A model generated the notes under the pieces. It was given only the letters and a program-made list of their open reading frames with translations. It was not told where the DNA came from and did not search any database. From Platycnemis pennipes (Eukaryota > Arthropoda > Insecta > Odonata > Platycnemididae): a DNA stretch of 64,000 nucleotides. The stretch's first letter is position 1; every line of letters starts with the position of its first letter. The position numbers and the translations under genes were made by a program. Location: contig OW121847.1 of assembly GCA_933228895.1 (NCBI GenBank), forward strand, positions 81,943,656 through 82,007,655, written 5' to 3'. Positions 1 to 11,720 of this stretch are shown here, piece after piece.

Positions 1-1130
1 TTGATTTGATATACAGAGAATACCAAACGTCGAGAGCTTAGCTAGGGTATGTGGAATTGTGAGATGTAAGCGTTGTTAACTTGTCTTAAACATTGCTGGG
101 GAAACAAACAATTCTGGACCGAATCATGATCTTTCAGTTTCTGGACCAATTCACAGACCACTACGCTAACTTGAGATTTCGATCTTATATTGCAGGGTTC
201 CCATACATTTCCATTTTCCACCTTGAGGAAAAACAAGTTCCACAAGGTGACAAGAAGTTCAGTGGCAGTTATTTGACCTTTGGTAAAAATGAATGTGAAT
301 ACGTAACACGCAGTAAACTTAATCCTGACAGGAGTTAAGGGCATGGAGCGAATTAAGCCCACTTTAGTCTCATCGAGTATGTAGTCACCCAGAAGTGCAT
401 TAAACCATCGACGCATTCAACCGGCTGGACAATACCGGCTGTTATAGGTAATTTATACTTTAGTTTTACTGTTTCCCTGAACATATTACACTGAGCACAC
501 TAAAAGAACTCTGTTTGAACCAATTTTATCAGTTTAGCTTTCACAAGAAGCTTTCTTCGTTCCAACTACACTATTATAATGAAAGCTAATATCCATATTA
601 CCCCGATGTACAAATTCTACTCACAGTTGGCCATGGTGTGCTTTTAAGCCCACTTATCTGACCCTTTGCTAATCCATACTGTAATTTATGTCAAAAGAAT
701 GCAATAAAGCATCCATTAGAAATTTATATGCCGAGCATCACCGCAAAGAAACATGCGGCCTCTTGAATAGTAACACACAAGGCGTGTAAAATTTTAGAAT
801 AATTGACATTTTAATCATCATATATCTCTGGTCGCGTTATAATTTTAACACAAACAAAAATACATATTCAACAGATATTCAGTTTATTAATGTTTTAAGA
901 GCTTCACAAATGTACTAATATTTATTCAATGTCACAAATTTGAAAATTTATCTTTCATACCAGTGGTAAATCGTGTGAAACTAGTTTTTTTTACCTAACA
1001 AACTGCGATATTAATCAATTTATCCCACTTTTATTATCATCTAAGGCAGTCATGTGCTTTGAAGTTAACGTTAATTTGGGATACTTTTCTACTAACTAAA
1101 AAATGACATTGAGGAGGATTTTTTACTTAC
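1..1130 (-). other. start of the SLO2 intron downstream of the conserved exon
   Basis: The sequence following the GTAAGT donor on the minus strand is AT-rich. A 124-codon minus-strand open frame lies at 42-416, with an overlapping 81-codon plus-strand frame at 93-338. Neither resembles SLO2 or any family I know, and neither has clear splice borders. The next expected SLO2 segment (SLRIRLF and S1) is not visible here. Confidence 0.6.
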
Positions 1131-1210
1131 TAGATCTTTGGTTTTTGATGAAGTAGAGCTGCAGCCTCTCCTTGAAGGTATTTTCATTGACGTAATATTC
1201 TACACGAACT
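1131..1210 (-). CDS. SLO2: internal coding exon of the sodium-activated K+ channel SLO2 (KCNT/Slack family)
   Basis: On the minus strand a pyrimidine-rich acceptor (ttttttctatcattacag) precedes an 80-bp exon, which is followed by a perfect GTAAGT donor at 1130-1125. The exon carries the last base of one codon, 26 full codons and the first base of the next. The peptide opens [20 protein letters not shown] and ends IKNQRS. This closely matches the N-terminal cytoplasmic segment of KCNT1/KCNT2, where [20 protein letters not shown] is followed by IKNQRSS, just before the first membrane helix. The split last codon (A + two bases) fits the expected second Ser. SLO2 channels are plasma-membrane tetramers opened by internal Na+/Cl- and voltage, and they set neuronal excitability. 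The S1-S6 and RCK exons would lie left of the window. The Tyr-for-Phe changes suit an arthropod orthologue. Identity is from recalled family sequence, not a search. Confidence 0.93.
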
Positions 1211-2589
1211 CTGTAATGATAGAAAAAATGAAATGAATTAATGAGACTTCACAAATCAAAACATTCTCAATATTGGTTCTCCTACCATTGTATGAGTATT
1301 ACTGAATAATTAATGAGTAACACTATATCGTTAAAAATATTTTGCACTTATTAGAACTATTATTTATCTAGCAACACTATTTTCACCAATATTTACGATA
1401 GATAAAATGACAACGCTGATTTCTATTTTAAAAGGTATGTACTAGTTATAGGAGTTGCAATAAACCGTAATCGGTACGGTCAATTCCTAAAAGCCCTAAA
1501 TATCACTATGACACAAATATTCATTACCAGTGATAAACCTAGCATCGAAATTTTGCTTAAACATTAATATGACTCAACCAGTTATTCAAATGGAATAGGT
1601 TGATGACCAAAAAACATGAAATAAATAACAAAATTTTCATATTCCACAGCAGCACTGAATTCTAACATTTCGGAAGCAAATGTGCAGCATGAGTTAAATA
1701 ATAACGATGGACATTTTGAATGCATGTTTTGCGATGATTGCTCATTGCATCGAGTTCGAGCAACAGTTTTAGTATAGTATGATATCAGGTTTTTTAACAC
1801 TTCAGTAATCCAATTCTAAGCCCAATCGTCTCCAAGGGCTACTTTATCAAAGTTTTGAGGGATCCGTTAAAATGACTCACCACCTCTAGCGTTGATACAC
1901 TATAATCATGATACCTACACTGTCTCACCGTGCAAAAAATTAGCCAGTCGGACAAATGCGCGATGCGGACACTACGAAGGCTTATAATGATCTCAAACCT
2001 AACTGTGGCACATGGGTTTACAATGATTCCACATATGTCCCCAGATAAAATTTCAGTTTCAGATTTACATCTGATTATTTTACTTCCGAGAAAAAAGATG
2101 CAGTGATTAAGGGCTTTTTGTAAAAGAAAAAGACGGTGAATTTGATTCTTACCCGGCGAATACTGATAGGTAAAATCTAATGGGAACTTCACTGGGTTAT
2201 ACTTTGAATCATACCCAAAGTTTCAACGGGCGACTCGTCAATCGACATCAGGCAAAAATATCATAATGACGTCATATAAGCTGGAGATTTATTTGTTTCA
2301 TGACATTATCCCTAATCACGATGCATCAGTCGTCAATTGAAACGTTGGGTGTGTTGCAAAGCCTAAACCGGTGGAAGTTTCGAGAGATTTTTACTACAAA
2401 GACTTGCTTACAGCCACTGGAACATACCATGCACCAAAAAATGGACTTGTCCTGATTTGCGAATGACTTCGGCGATCGGCCACGACTTTACTCATCCCGG
2501 GTAAATATTTTCGCTTCGTCATACTGGTATCGGATGCTGGGGCTTCCCCCTCACTCAAGGAGGAAGAAGTGATACGCGGTCGACTCACA

Positions 2590-3185
2590 CGTGTGGGGCA
2601 GGGAAGGCGGCACTTAGTGGCTGTAACTTGACTCCTCGAGTGGGTGCTTCAAAAATGGAAGCGGTTAAGTGGTGGACCGAAAAAGAAAAAAAAACTAGAC
2701 GATAAGGTTCGAAAGACTATCGATTACGCCCAAACCCCTCCTTTTCGAGCGGTGAACACGGACAGGCGGACTTATCAATTTAACACTCCGCCGCGCGCGC
2801 TAAAATGAGACTTGAGTCGCGTCCAGGAAGAGTCACGGAGACCGTCACTCTTATCGGGAGTGCATCGCGTCCTCCTCCACCCACGCTCAAACGTCCAACG
2901 TTCAATCTCCCTTCGTCTTTCCCCTCGTTCGAAGCAACGACCCACCCGCATTCACCCGAGGATCTTTCGCCCTCCCATCCAGTGGGGCAGACCTTGACCT
3001 GCACATTCTAATTCCATCATCTCACGTGAGGCGAGGAAATCGTCGGACGAGCAGCCGATGCAGTCACCATCACAGCTGATGCAGTCGCCTTCCTCATCGA
3101 AATCGGTGGTCTCCCGTGGAATTCAAGAAGGGCCGAACGTCGGATTGGATATGTTGAAGGATATATCGATAGATAGGCCGGAAAT
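2590..3185. other. GC/CpG-rich intronic patch with coding-like composition at its right end
   Basis: CpG content rises sharply here compared with the AT-rich flanks (for example ccgcgcgcgc near 2790). Short frames are open on both strands. From about 3030 to 3168 the plus strand reads RKSSDEQPMQSP..., with MQSP repeated, and ends in a stop after ISIDRPEI. The minus strand of the same bases reads FDEEGDCISCDGDCIGC, an acidic Cys-rich string. Neither has good splice borders in phase with SLO2. It may be a regulatory island or an unrecognised exon. Confidence 0.35.
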
Positions 3186-4384
3186 TTGAGGGCAGTATTC
3201 CAGCAACTGTTTAGCTAAGTAGTTAATGTCATAGGAAAATCACCCGATAGCCAGGAAATAATTTGGAAAACGTAATAAATAATCCCATCTCTATCGTTTA
3301 AATTTTAAAAAATCATGCGGATCATAATGAGATAATACCATAAAATATGTACTCTATGGTATTAACGAACCGTAGAGTAGGTAATTTACTACAGTACATA
3401 CACAAGGGATGATCAAATGCCTGGGAAACTGAACAAAAATCATAAGACGTTAATTACTAACCATCTCTGCAGTTGAACCCACGGAGTGCGATGGAGAGAG
3501 TACGGAGTGAATGTCATAAATCGGATGGTATAAGCAATATTTGCCATATGTTAAGAACCCTTTGTTTTCGTTGCTTCAACGGCTGATGCCGTTGCATTGC
3601 GCTGCGTCTTTTGAGAATGAGCCCAGGACGAAAACTATGGCCATACCCAATATGACAATCCGTGAGCATTTGCTTGTGCGGTCGAAGCGTGACCGACCTG
3701 CCACAAATGAACAACTGCCATGAAGTTCTTGTGTTTTGTTTATACAGTTGTTACTTTTGTTGCTTCAGCGGAAACAAAAAGAATGTGAGTATTACCTTAA
3801 TTTTCCAAGTATAATTCGCTCATTAACATAAAACTTAAGATATTTAACGTTTGTACGAAACATATGATGACCACCAAGCACATGCGAAAGCAAAGGAAAT
3901 GGTTTACGTTCGATGGAAACTAAGTCTTCGCGTATGAATTCTTTTGATAATCTTGACACCCCCTCATCGGTCAACGGGGACAAGAAGAAATGGCCTTGCC
4001 CATAAATAATGCGTGCCTTAGTGAAAAATTCAGTAAATGTGGATTGACAGAAACCCAGTCCATTAGTTATTAGGATGGATCAAGTTTCCTTTTCTGTCCT
4101 TCATCGATTCGTTTATATTTGGGGCAGCGCTTTCTGTAAATAGCATGGCAACAGTAGCAGAGAAAAAATAATGTATCTACAACAAAGAGTTGCTTGTAAA
4201 TATGGACGACTGCGGCAATATTTATTGTGCAAGGTACAAGAAAACGGAAGGGGAGGTAGAAAGTAACAGCATTTTTATTTTCTCTTGTCACCATGTCGAA
4301 CCACGGTCATTGTAATTGTCGTTGAAAAAAATCTTGGCTTCATCCCTACTGCCCCTGGGTTATCATTTCATAGTTAGCTAAGTT
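3186..4384. other. AT-rich intron, nothing recognised
   Basis: Only short chance open frames are present (60-74 codons at 3514-3714, 3541-3723, 3792-3983 and 4070-4294), mostly overlapping on opposite strands. No repeat or exon was recognised. Confidence 0.4.
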
Positions 4385-5352
4385 GTGCTGTCGATAAAAC
4401 ACAGATGGATCAACACAATATTGAGGATAGCATTAACAAATAATTCTCTGATGTATCATCGAGATCTTCGGGCGGGGACTACCCGAGAGAATACATCAGT
4501 CAAGTGTGATAAGCATATTAGGGCCGGAATATGGAACGTGAGATCGCTTCGGATCTGTGGAAGACTGGGGAACCTGAAGGTGGAAATGCGAAGAATGGAC
4601 TTCGACGTATTAGGAATCAGCGAAATGAAGTGGCCCGAAGAAGGAGACTTCTGGAGCGGAAGCTATAGAATTATTATACACACGGGATTATTAAATGGTA
4701 ATTCTGGAGTAGGCATAATGCTCAGGAAGAGCGCCGGAATGCGTGTGAAGAGCTTCCTGCAGTACAATGAAAGGGTAATAATGATGAAGATTGAGGCAAA
4801 ATCTGTAGATACCGTAGTGGCTCGGGTTTACATGCCTACGACGGAATTCTATCAAAAGAAGAATCTACTTACCGCTGGAAATACAAGCATATAAGTAAGG
4901 AAGCAATTCATCAGAACGTACATCTGGAGCGTGTTTCTCTATGGCAGCGAGGCATGGACAATGACAGCAGCGGAAAAGAAAAGGGTGGAAGTATTCGAAA
5001 TGTGGTGATACAGAAGAATGATGAAGATTAAATGGATCGACCGAGTAAGTAACGAGGAAGTTCGTAGCAGAGTGAGAGAAAAGAGAAGTCTTCTGAATAC
5101 CCTATGAAGAAGACGGGACAACTTGATCGGCCACATCATGAGATATGATGGCCTGATGAAGACAATTGTCGAGGGACAAGTGGAAGGGAAGAATGGCAAT
5201 GGAAGGCCTCGTGCAAGATATAGGGAACAAGGGATAAAGGATGTGAAAGAGAAGAATTACGTAAATATGAAGAGATTAGCTGATAGAAGTACTCAGTGGA
5301 GAGCTGCGTCGAACCAATCTGAGGATTGATGACTTATGATGATGATGATGAA
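4385..5352 (+). mobile_element. internally deleted non-LTR retrotransposon (APE endonuclease joined to RT C-terminus)
   Basis: The 5' part reads an apurinic-like endonuclease domain: IWNVRSL, then MDFDVLGISEMKWPEEGDF, GVGIMLRKS and VARVYMPTTEFY. These are the conserved blocks of LINE endonucleases often annotated as craniofacial development protein 2-like. At about 4855 the frame jumps straight to KNLLTAGNTSI, a stop, then VRKQFIRTYIWSVFLYGSEAW, which belongs near the C-terminus of the reverse transcriptase polyprotein. The catalytic RT core (including the YADD region) is therefore missing. The rest follows with internal stops and ends [17 protein letters not shown] and [10 protein letters not shown]. 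The element closes with a (TGA/ATG)n tail at about 5336-5352, typical of LINEs that end in a microsatellite. It cannot move by itself. Clade (RTE-like or another APE-type lineage) is uncertain. Left boundary is approximate; the endonuclease homology starts near 4500. Confidence 0.85.
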
Positions 5353-8300
5353 TATTGTGGATTTCCTAACATTAAAATTGACTTTAATCTAGTTAAAGTG
5401 AAGGATATATCCGTACAGGACGACAGATTATGGAGGCTCATATCTACGGAGAAAACTTGAAGTACCCAACCATGCAATCATCTGCAATTGCGACTCATAC
5501 CTCCTTCGCGCCCATCTCACCATGTGCCCCTTTCGAGACGAATCGATCGCTAAGCTTGAGAGACGATCTCACCTCACGGAGCCTCTTCCCGTCTTTCTTC
5601 CCGCTCTACCTCTCGCCAATGCCCCACATGTCGCAGAAGTGCTGAGACCTCCTTAGTCGACCGAATGCCGAAGTGACATTTCTCATTCCCGTGCGCTTCA
5701 TCTCCGCGCGCTCGTTCAATATCAAACTGTCTTGTTGATTGCATGAAATTTTATCCATTTATTGACTAAGCTTTTTCGTATCCCAAAGTTCTGCTAAGGA
5801 ACGTGACATCATAGAGCTTAACAATATACGCGAATCGAATCATTCACCTGAATTTTTTAAATTTGTCCTACAACTCTCGGTAATGAAATGTCAGAGACCA
5901 AAAGCTTCAAAGATTTTGCTGACAGACATTTGGCGAGGACGACACCGGAAAGTACTCGTCAAAAGCCACATGGTGGCGGTTCCCGTTCTTTAAAATGCTT
6001 TTGAGTATAGAGCTTTTACTTAGTTTCCACACCTAATTGGTACCAACGTAAGCCAAACTATGTATTTCACATTTATGAGGTGTGGTTATCGAATGTTCGG
6101 CGTGGTTATGGGATCCAGGGGAGGGTGGGCTCCAAGGCTCCAGTATTCAACGCAGTGGAGTGTTACAGAGATGAAAACTAAGAGGGCAATGGGAAGGGAT
6201 GTAGCCTTTGAGGAGCGTTAATTTCACGCGCTATAGTGAGTAAGAAAGGTTAACACAAAATCTCACCACTATATTTTCTAAAGAATTAAACACAAATGTA
6301 ATTGATTTTTTTCAAATTCATTTTTTAACTTTGTAGGATACGACCCGGTTACAATAGGTTGAAGAATTGTATCTTAACAGCCACTGAGTAAATAGTCGTC
6401 AACTTTAAAATTTTTTTTCTCTCATGAAAAGCTATGAACACCTCTAAAAGAAGCCAGAAGTAAAATAATAGCAAACGAAGAAAACGTAAACCAATGAAGC
6501 AGGAAAATTAGAATATTTGATATTCAGTTCAACACTTTCATTTTCATCATCTTAGTGCATCCGAGCTGATTGTGGCGTTATTGGTTATTTCCAAATTATC
6601 CATCACGGCCCAATAAAATTTTTCCATGGAAAATGAAAAAAATTCATCGTCCAAGAAAGACAAGCCCATTTAATTCACCTTTATATGGGAATAAATATTT
6701 AGTAACCGAAAGAGACTGCGTAAGAAAGGTCACCTCCTGTAATCAAGAAGAATATTTATACTGGAGATTAGAATGAAAGCTAAACAGAAATTAAAATGGT
6801 AAATCACCTGAAAATGCGAGTTAATTACCTCGTTTGGAGACCTACGATTTTATTTTCATCCCTTAAAGATGCATATCACATCCATGCTAGTACACTGCAC
6901 GACTTTTAGTTTACACGACAGATGTTATTACGATTATTATGCTATGTCCTCGGCAATGTATAAAGAAGCTAATCTTTTCTTAAATAACAACGCTTATGCT
7001 CTATTGCAAAGTCATTGGAATAGAATTTGTGGGATGCGTCTTGAAGCAAACTAATGCGAATAAAGACACTTGAAGAGTATTATAGAATAATGAAGAACAT
7101 TAATCCTTTAAAAGACAACATTTAAAGTTAACAATGAATTTTGGCTTCAATGTATCGAAGTAATATTAGGAGGCCATAAATGAAAATTATACTTGAGGCT
7201 AATGAGGTCTAGGAGCAAACAACTTCAAAGGGAAAAATAATTGCCAAGAGGTAAGCCGATTACTTACACAGAAGGGCTGTATCGATTTAAAGCAAAATTT
7301 TACCTGGGTCTGCGTGCTAGGTACCTATCATAACTTGGTACTTGCAAATCAAAAACCTAACAAAAACATGACTTTTTCCCTGGTTTTTTTCCGGATGCAT
7401 TCTAATGTGACTGGTTACCCAGACACTCAATCCATTTTATGTATGTTTACAAATAAATTCCGTTTCTCTCGTACTTCCAGAATCTAAAAGTTCAAAGATC
7501 CCTTGCGTGTGCAAGTTATTACGAAGTGGCCCAAAAAGAGAGAATTTATGGGCAGCCGTGAGCGATAATGCACAGAACTGGAAAGGGAATGGAGCAAGGA
7601 AAGGAAAATACATAGGGCATGTTGTTTTCTTAGTTTTCACCGGCGTTTTTCTACGTAATGCTACACAGAGAGGTCCCAGAAATTTACCTTAAATTTTAAG
7701 AACTTTCAAGCCCAGAATGTTACTTGAAAAAGTATCCAATTCCTGAGTACTCTTTTTTTCGTCACGTTACCGGTCTGTGAAAAGAATTTAAAAAACCTCC
7801 GAAGGAAGCTTCAAAGGAAATATTATTTTATACCAAATAGCTTATAATGGAAAATTCACAGCCCTCGATCATCCTTTGAAGATGAAATCACGACGACAGC
7901 CCCTCGGCCTCGAGTATTAGCTAATTCATGAAAGTTACGCACACATCCGATCCGGAAGTTTTCTTTTTATGACGCAGCAATATATTTCTGATTAGCAAGT
8001 AAAATGTTAGTATGACGAGGCTTTGTGCTAGCGCCATTTAAGTTGGCTCAAGCCCCGGTTGAAAGGTTGATAATAATTAAACCTTATATTACGGTGGCCC
8101 AAGCCTCTGACATTCCATGAAAGAATACGTATCCTCACTCGGCCTGTGAAGCAAGAGAGGAGCCTCTGACGCCACCGAGAGCACTCGTGTGATCCTAAAA
8201 ACTCAAGAAAGGAGCGCTAATTACCCCTTTGGCTAATTAGTTTGCTGTAAGAATATAGCACATAGTTTTGATTTTAGAAAAGGAAACAGTGGCAATTGGG

Positions 8301-9190
8301 GAGAAAATCACGATGCAAGACACAAGAAAACTTATGCAAAGAAGAGGGATATCTAGGCTATCCGTCCTTGAATAAGATCGACGCTTGCTTGAGACGAAAG
8401 CTTGACGCATCGAAAGTTTAACTATAATGATCTAATTATAAAAATATACCTTAAAAATATCGTGAAAAATCATATACACACAGCAAAAATGGAGTGGCTT
8501 TATGTCATCGACTTTAAAACGCCATCGTATTCGTTATAGAATAGAAAGAACTAGTCACACACATAGCTAGTAACTAGGTTTAGAGATGTTTCAGCGGATA
8601 GGGCCGTATTGTACCATTTGCTGAACCCGGAAGTTTCATTAAGAGACGTCGAATGAAACATTCCCAATGACAATTTCGAACCAGTAATTCTTTTCCACAT
8701 CAGTTAGCTTGTGAATAACTCAGTCAGCTTGGGAAAAACAATCGAAGCAAGTGAAGTTAGTCATTAATGGGAAAATATGATGAGAATAATGGAAAATTGT
8801 GGGAACTGAGGCAACCAACTCATACGAGGAATACTCGACCCTACTCCAAAGAAAATGATCCAAAACTCAGACACCTAAAGATGTCGTTCTGTGGAATAAA
8901 CCTAAAGTCCAAGGGTATCAAATTCCATTGAATGGATTCATAAATGACCAACTTAAAGGTATAGACACATTCATTAAGATTGAATAAGCAGGACTAAGGA
9001 CACTGAAACCCTTAGAAAAACAGTTAATCGCACAGCAAGAGTGATTATTTCTGTCAATGTTGACCATCAATTAGAATTAAGGAAACGAAGATACGGGACT
9101 CACTGTTGGAGCAATATTTGTTGAATTCAATTGAAGCGTTTCTCGGTCAACTTTTACAAGCTTTGTCGCTAGCTTTACTGGTACCCCTTC
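5353..9190. other. AT-rich intron, no gene recognised
   Basis: Open frames here are short (60-74 codons), overlap on both strands and match nothing I know. The most GC-rich bit, about 5500-5710, contains a 71-codon plus frame (5430-5645) with no recognisable domain. No transposon ends were identified. Confidence 0.4.
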
Positions 9191-9840
9191 GAAATGAATG
9201 ACGCGAGGAATAAATACCTCAAAATTTTCCAAGAAGTTAGTGGGGGAAAGGAAGAGGGAGAAGCAGTCAGTAGCACCGACCACGTCTCATGAAATCAGCC
9301 TCCACCACAGCCCTGCCACCTTCCCATCATTTCATCTCTCCCCTGCCGGCCGTTGGCCTCCCAATCTGCCGTACCCTCCCGATTCAGCGAGTGGGAGAGG
9401 AGGAACTTCGCGACCACTCTTGCAGAGGGTGCTTTCGCCACCACTATCCCGCGCGCATATGTGCTCGCGAACGTTTACCCCAGTTTATGGCCGCGGTGGG
9501 AAAAAGAGGCAAAAATGGTTGGCCCGAGAAAAGGAGGGCTCAGCAAGGAAGCGGAGGGATCGTTCCCGGTCGAAGAGGCTGAGAATCGAGGCACAAACGA
9601 TCCCGGCGAAAAAAATTTCCGGGTAGGAAAAAGGCGTGAGGTACTGGCGGAAAAGGGAGAGCGGAAGGTTGTTGGGAGACAGCCGCCCTCCGCAGCGTGA
9701 TGGGGTTTCACTTTGCTTTGCCTCTCGTAACTCGAACCTGTTGTTCTCACGCAACTCAGCCACATTTAGGGTTTACCGAAAATCTTTCCTTCCGCGGTCC
9801 AAATATTTTCGCGTGACTCGGCGGTGGAGGACGTAAATTT
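9190..9840. other. GC/CpG-rich island in the intron
   Basis: A dense CpG stretch with a purine-rich plus strand between about 9490 and 9700. Four or more overlapping frames of 66-142 codons are open on both strands, the usual result of high GC rather than coding. Translations are Arg/Ser/Pro-rich with no domain. It may be a regulatory element or alternative promoter, unproven. Confidence 0.35.
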
Positions 9841-10780
9841 ATATTATTTTTCCCGCTTTGCTCATTCCTGATTTTTACAGCTGAAAATTACCGAGAATAA
9901 AGGTTTCCTGAAGCGAGAATTAAACCACAAACCTTTCGTTTGTCGGGCTAATGCGTAAAATATGCTAGTACTCCATTACACTAACTAGTATTCCAGATCC
10001 CAAAGGCAATTTTTTCGGAAGATCTATAGGAGCTAGGTCCTATTAGTCACTATGGTCCATCAAGGATATCTCACATAGGGCGGCATTGGGCTTCAAAGAA
10101 GCCACAGCTCACAAGGATAAAATCCATAAACTATCGCAAAGGGTGATAAACCACCACTTTGAGATTCTTCTCTGCTGATACGCACGGCAAGCGTTGGTTT
10201 CTCGGTCCAGAAACCTTATTCCTCTGGAAATTTTCAACGCTTGATTATCATGTTTAAAGCTTGAGGAAAATCTTATTGCTTTGTAAGGTTTGGCAATTTT
10301 GATCCGTCCTGAGAATTCAATCGACAGGCTGATTATACTGCAGAATGAAGTGTCAAATACTCGCGAAAGATGTTTACCTTTAATTACATTTAATATTTTT
10401 TAACTCGTTCAGAGCCAGGGCTATTAAAACCATTCAGTATCTTTACCAAAAATTTGCTCTTTCATTTAATAGTTCATTCTCTACCTGCTCTCAATTTTGC
10501 TATAAAGCTAGCATTAAAAGTCATTTTTATCTCATAAATTCATCGGATCCCACAGTGCCATGTACAAAGAATAATTATAATTAATGAGAAGTAGGTACTT
10601 TAATCAAGACTCCGCAAATACCAGTGAAGTATAATATTTCTCCAAAACATCTACTTTTAACTCCGGTGAACACTTTAAAAAGATACATCATGTTCTAAAA
10701 CAAGGGCATTGTTAAATTCAGTTGATTTTGATCCTGTCCAAAAGGTGGAATGATCATAATTTGATTTGTTGGTAGCGTAG
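9841..10780. other. AT-rich intron, nothing recognised
   Basis: No open frame of note, repeat or exon signature was recognised. Confidence 0.4.
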
Positions 10781-11720
10781 AGACTTGACCCCTTGCTCTC
10801 GCCCTTACATGCTCATAAAGTTCCTAACTCTACGACCAATCTAGCCTGTGATGGGCATAAAGCTTTCCGGGTGTGGGCCAATATCCTATTTGAAATCATT
10901 TTATCCGGCCAAGGTCCTCTTGTAGCTCGACCCAGAAACACAATCAGCACATTTTCTTCCCTCCAGGAAAGAGCCTTTGCGCTGGCGGAGAGAGGACGTG
11001 ATGAAGCCGCGAGAGACTGCGGAAGGAAGAGGAGAACACCGCAAAGGAACGGGAGAGAGGGAAGAGGAAAGTCCTGCCACCCCGTCCTGAAAGGGATTTC
11101 CCATTTTCCTGCGTCTCGCTCTGGGGGCCTTTCGACTCACGTGACACTCCGTGGGGGATTTCAACACTTTACCCTTTTATCGTTTAAGTTCCCCTCTTTC
11201 TTGTCCGAGGACTGACGCGGGGGATTCCCCACGGTGAGAGAGCGGGCCGCCACTAAGTGAAGTCGGAGGTGAGGGAGAAATGGGGCCGAGGGGGGAGGAA
11301 AGAAGAGGCTGAGGGGGGCGTGGCCGGGACTGCCGTTGTGTCGTGGGGGCCGGGGAAGGGTTGCGGGTTGAATTGGAGCGCCCGAAAGGCACCTTCGTGC
11401 GAAGGGAAGAGAGGGTGACGGGAGAGGTTAGAAGCGTAATTGGGGCAGTGGCAAAGAGAGAGGGAGAAGAAAGGTGGGCGTGTTCAGAAACTTGGATGTG
11501 AGCCGACGAGTGAAATGTCGGTCCCGCTAATAACGGAAGGCGTACTTTATTAAAATGGGCGAGAAAAATGGAGACGGTGGGGAGACCAGTGCGCCAGAGT
11601 GAAGGTGCCGAGTGGGATTAGAAGGCGGTCAAAGAAGAAAAAGTGGCGGCCCGAATACGCCGCAAGTTGAGGCGTTATTAAATCGTATTTTCACCGCTGA
11701 TCTCACGCGAGATATTTTTC
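10780..11720. other. GC-rich, purine-skewed island in the intron
   Basis: The plus strand is strongly G/A-rich from about 10970 to 11660 (runs such as gagggggcg and ggggagg). A 140-codon plus frame (10793-11215) overlaps three minus frames and none has a domain. A poly-A tract begins just after, near 11722. Possible regulatory island. Confidence 0.35.

Noticed and set aside
42..416. next SLO2 exon (S1 region) in the leftmost open frame
   Set aside because: The 124-residue translation shows no S1 helix or SLRIRLF motif and lacks an acceptor in the right phase.
2955..3110. alternative SLO2 first exon on the minus strand
   Set aside because: The frame that would join the SLO2 exon in phase has a stop upstream and no ATG. 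The Cys/Asp-rich frame ends in the wrong phase at the GTGAGA donor.
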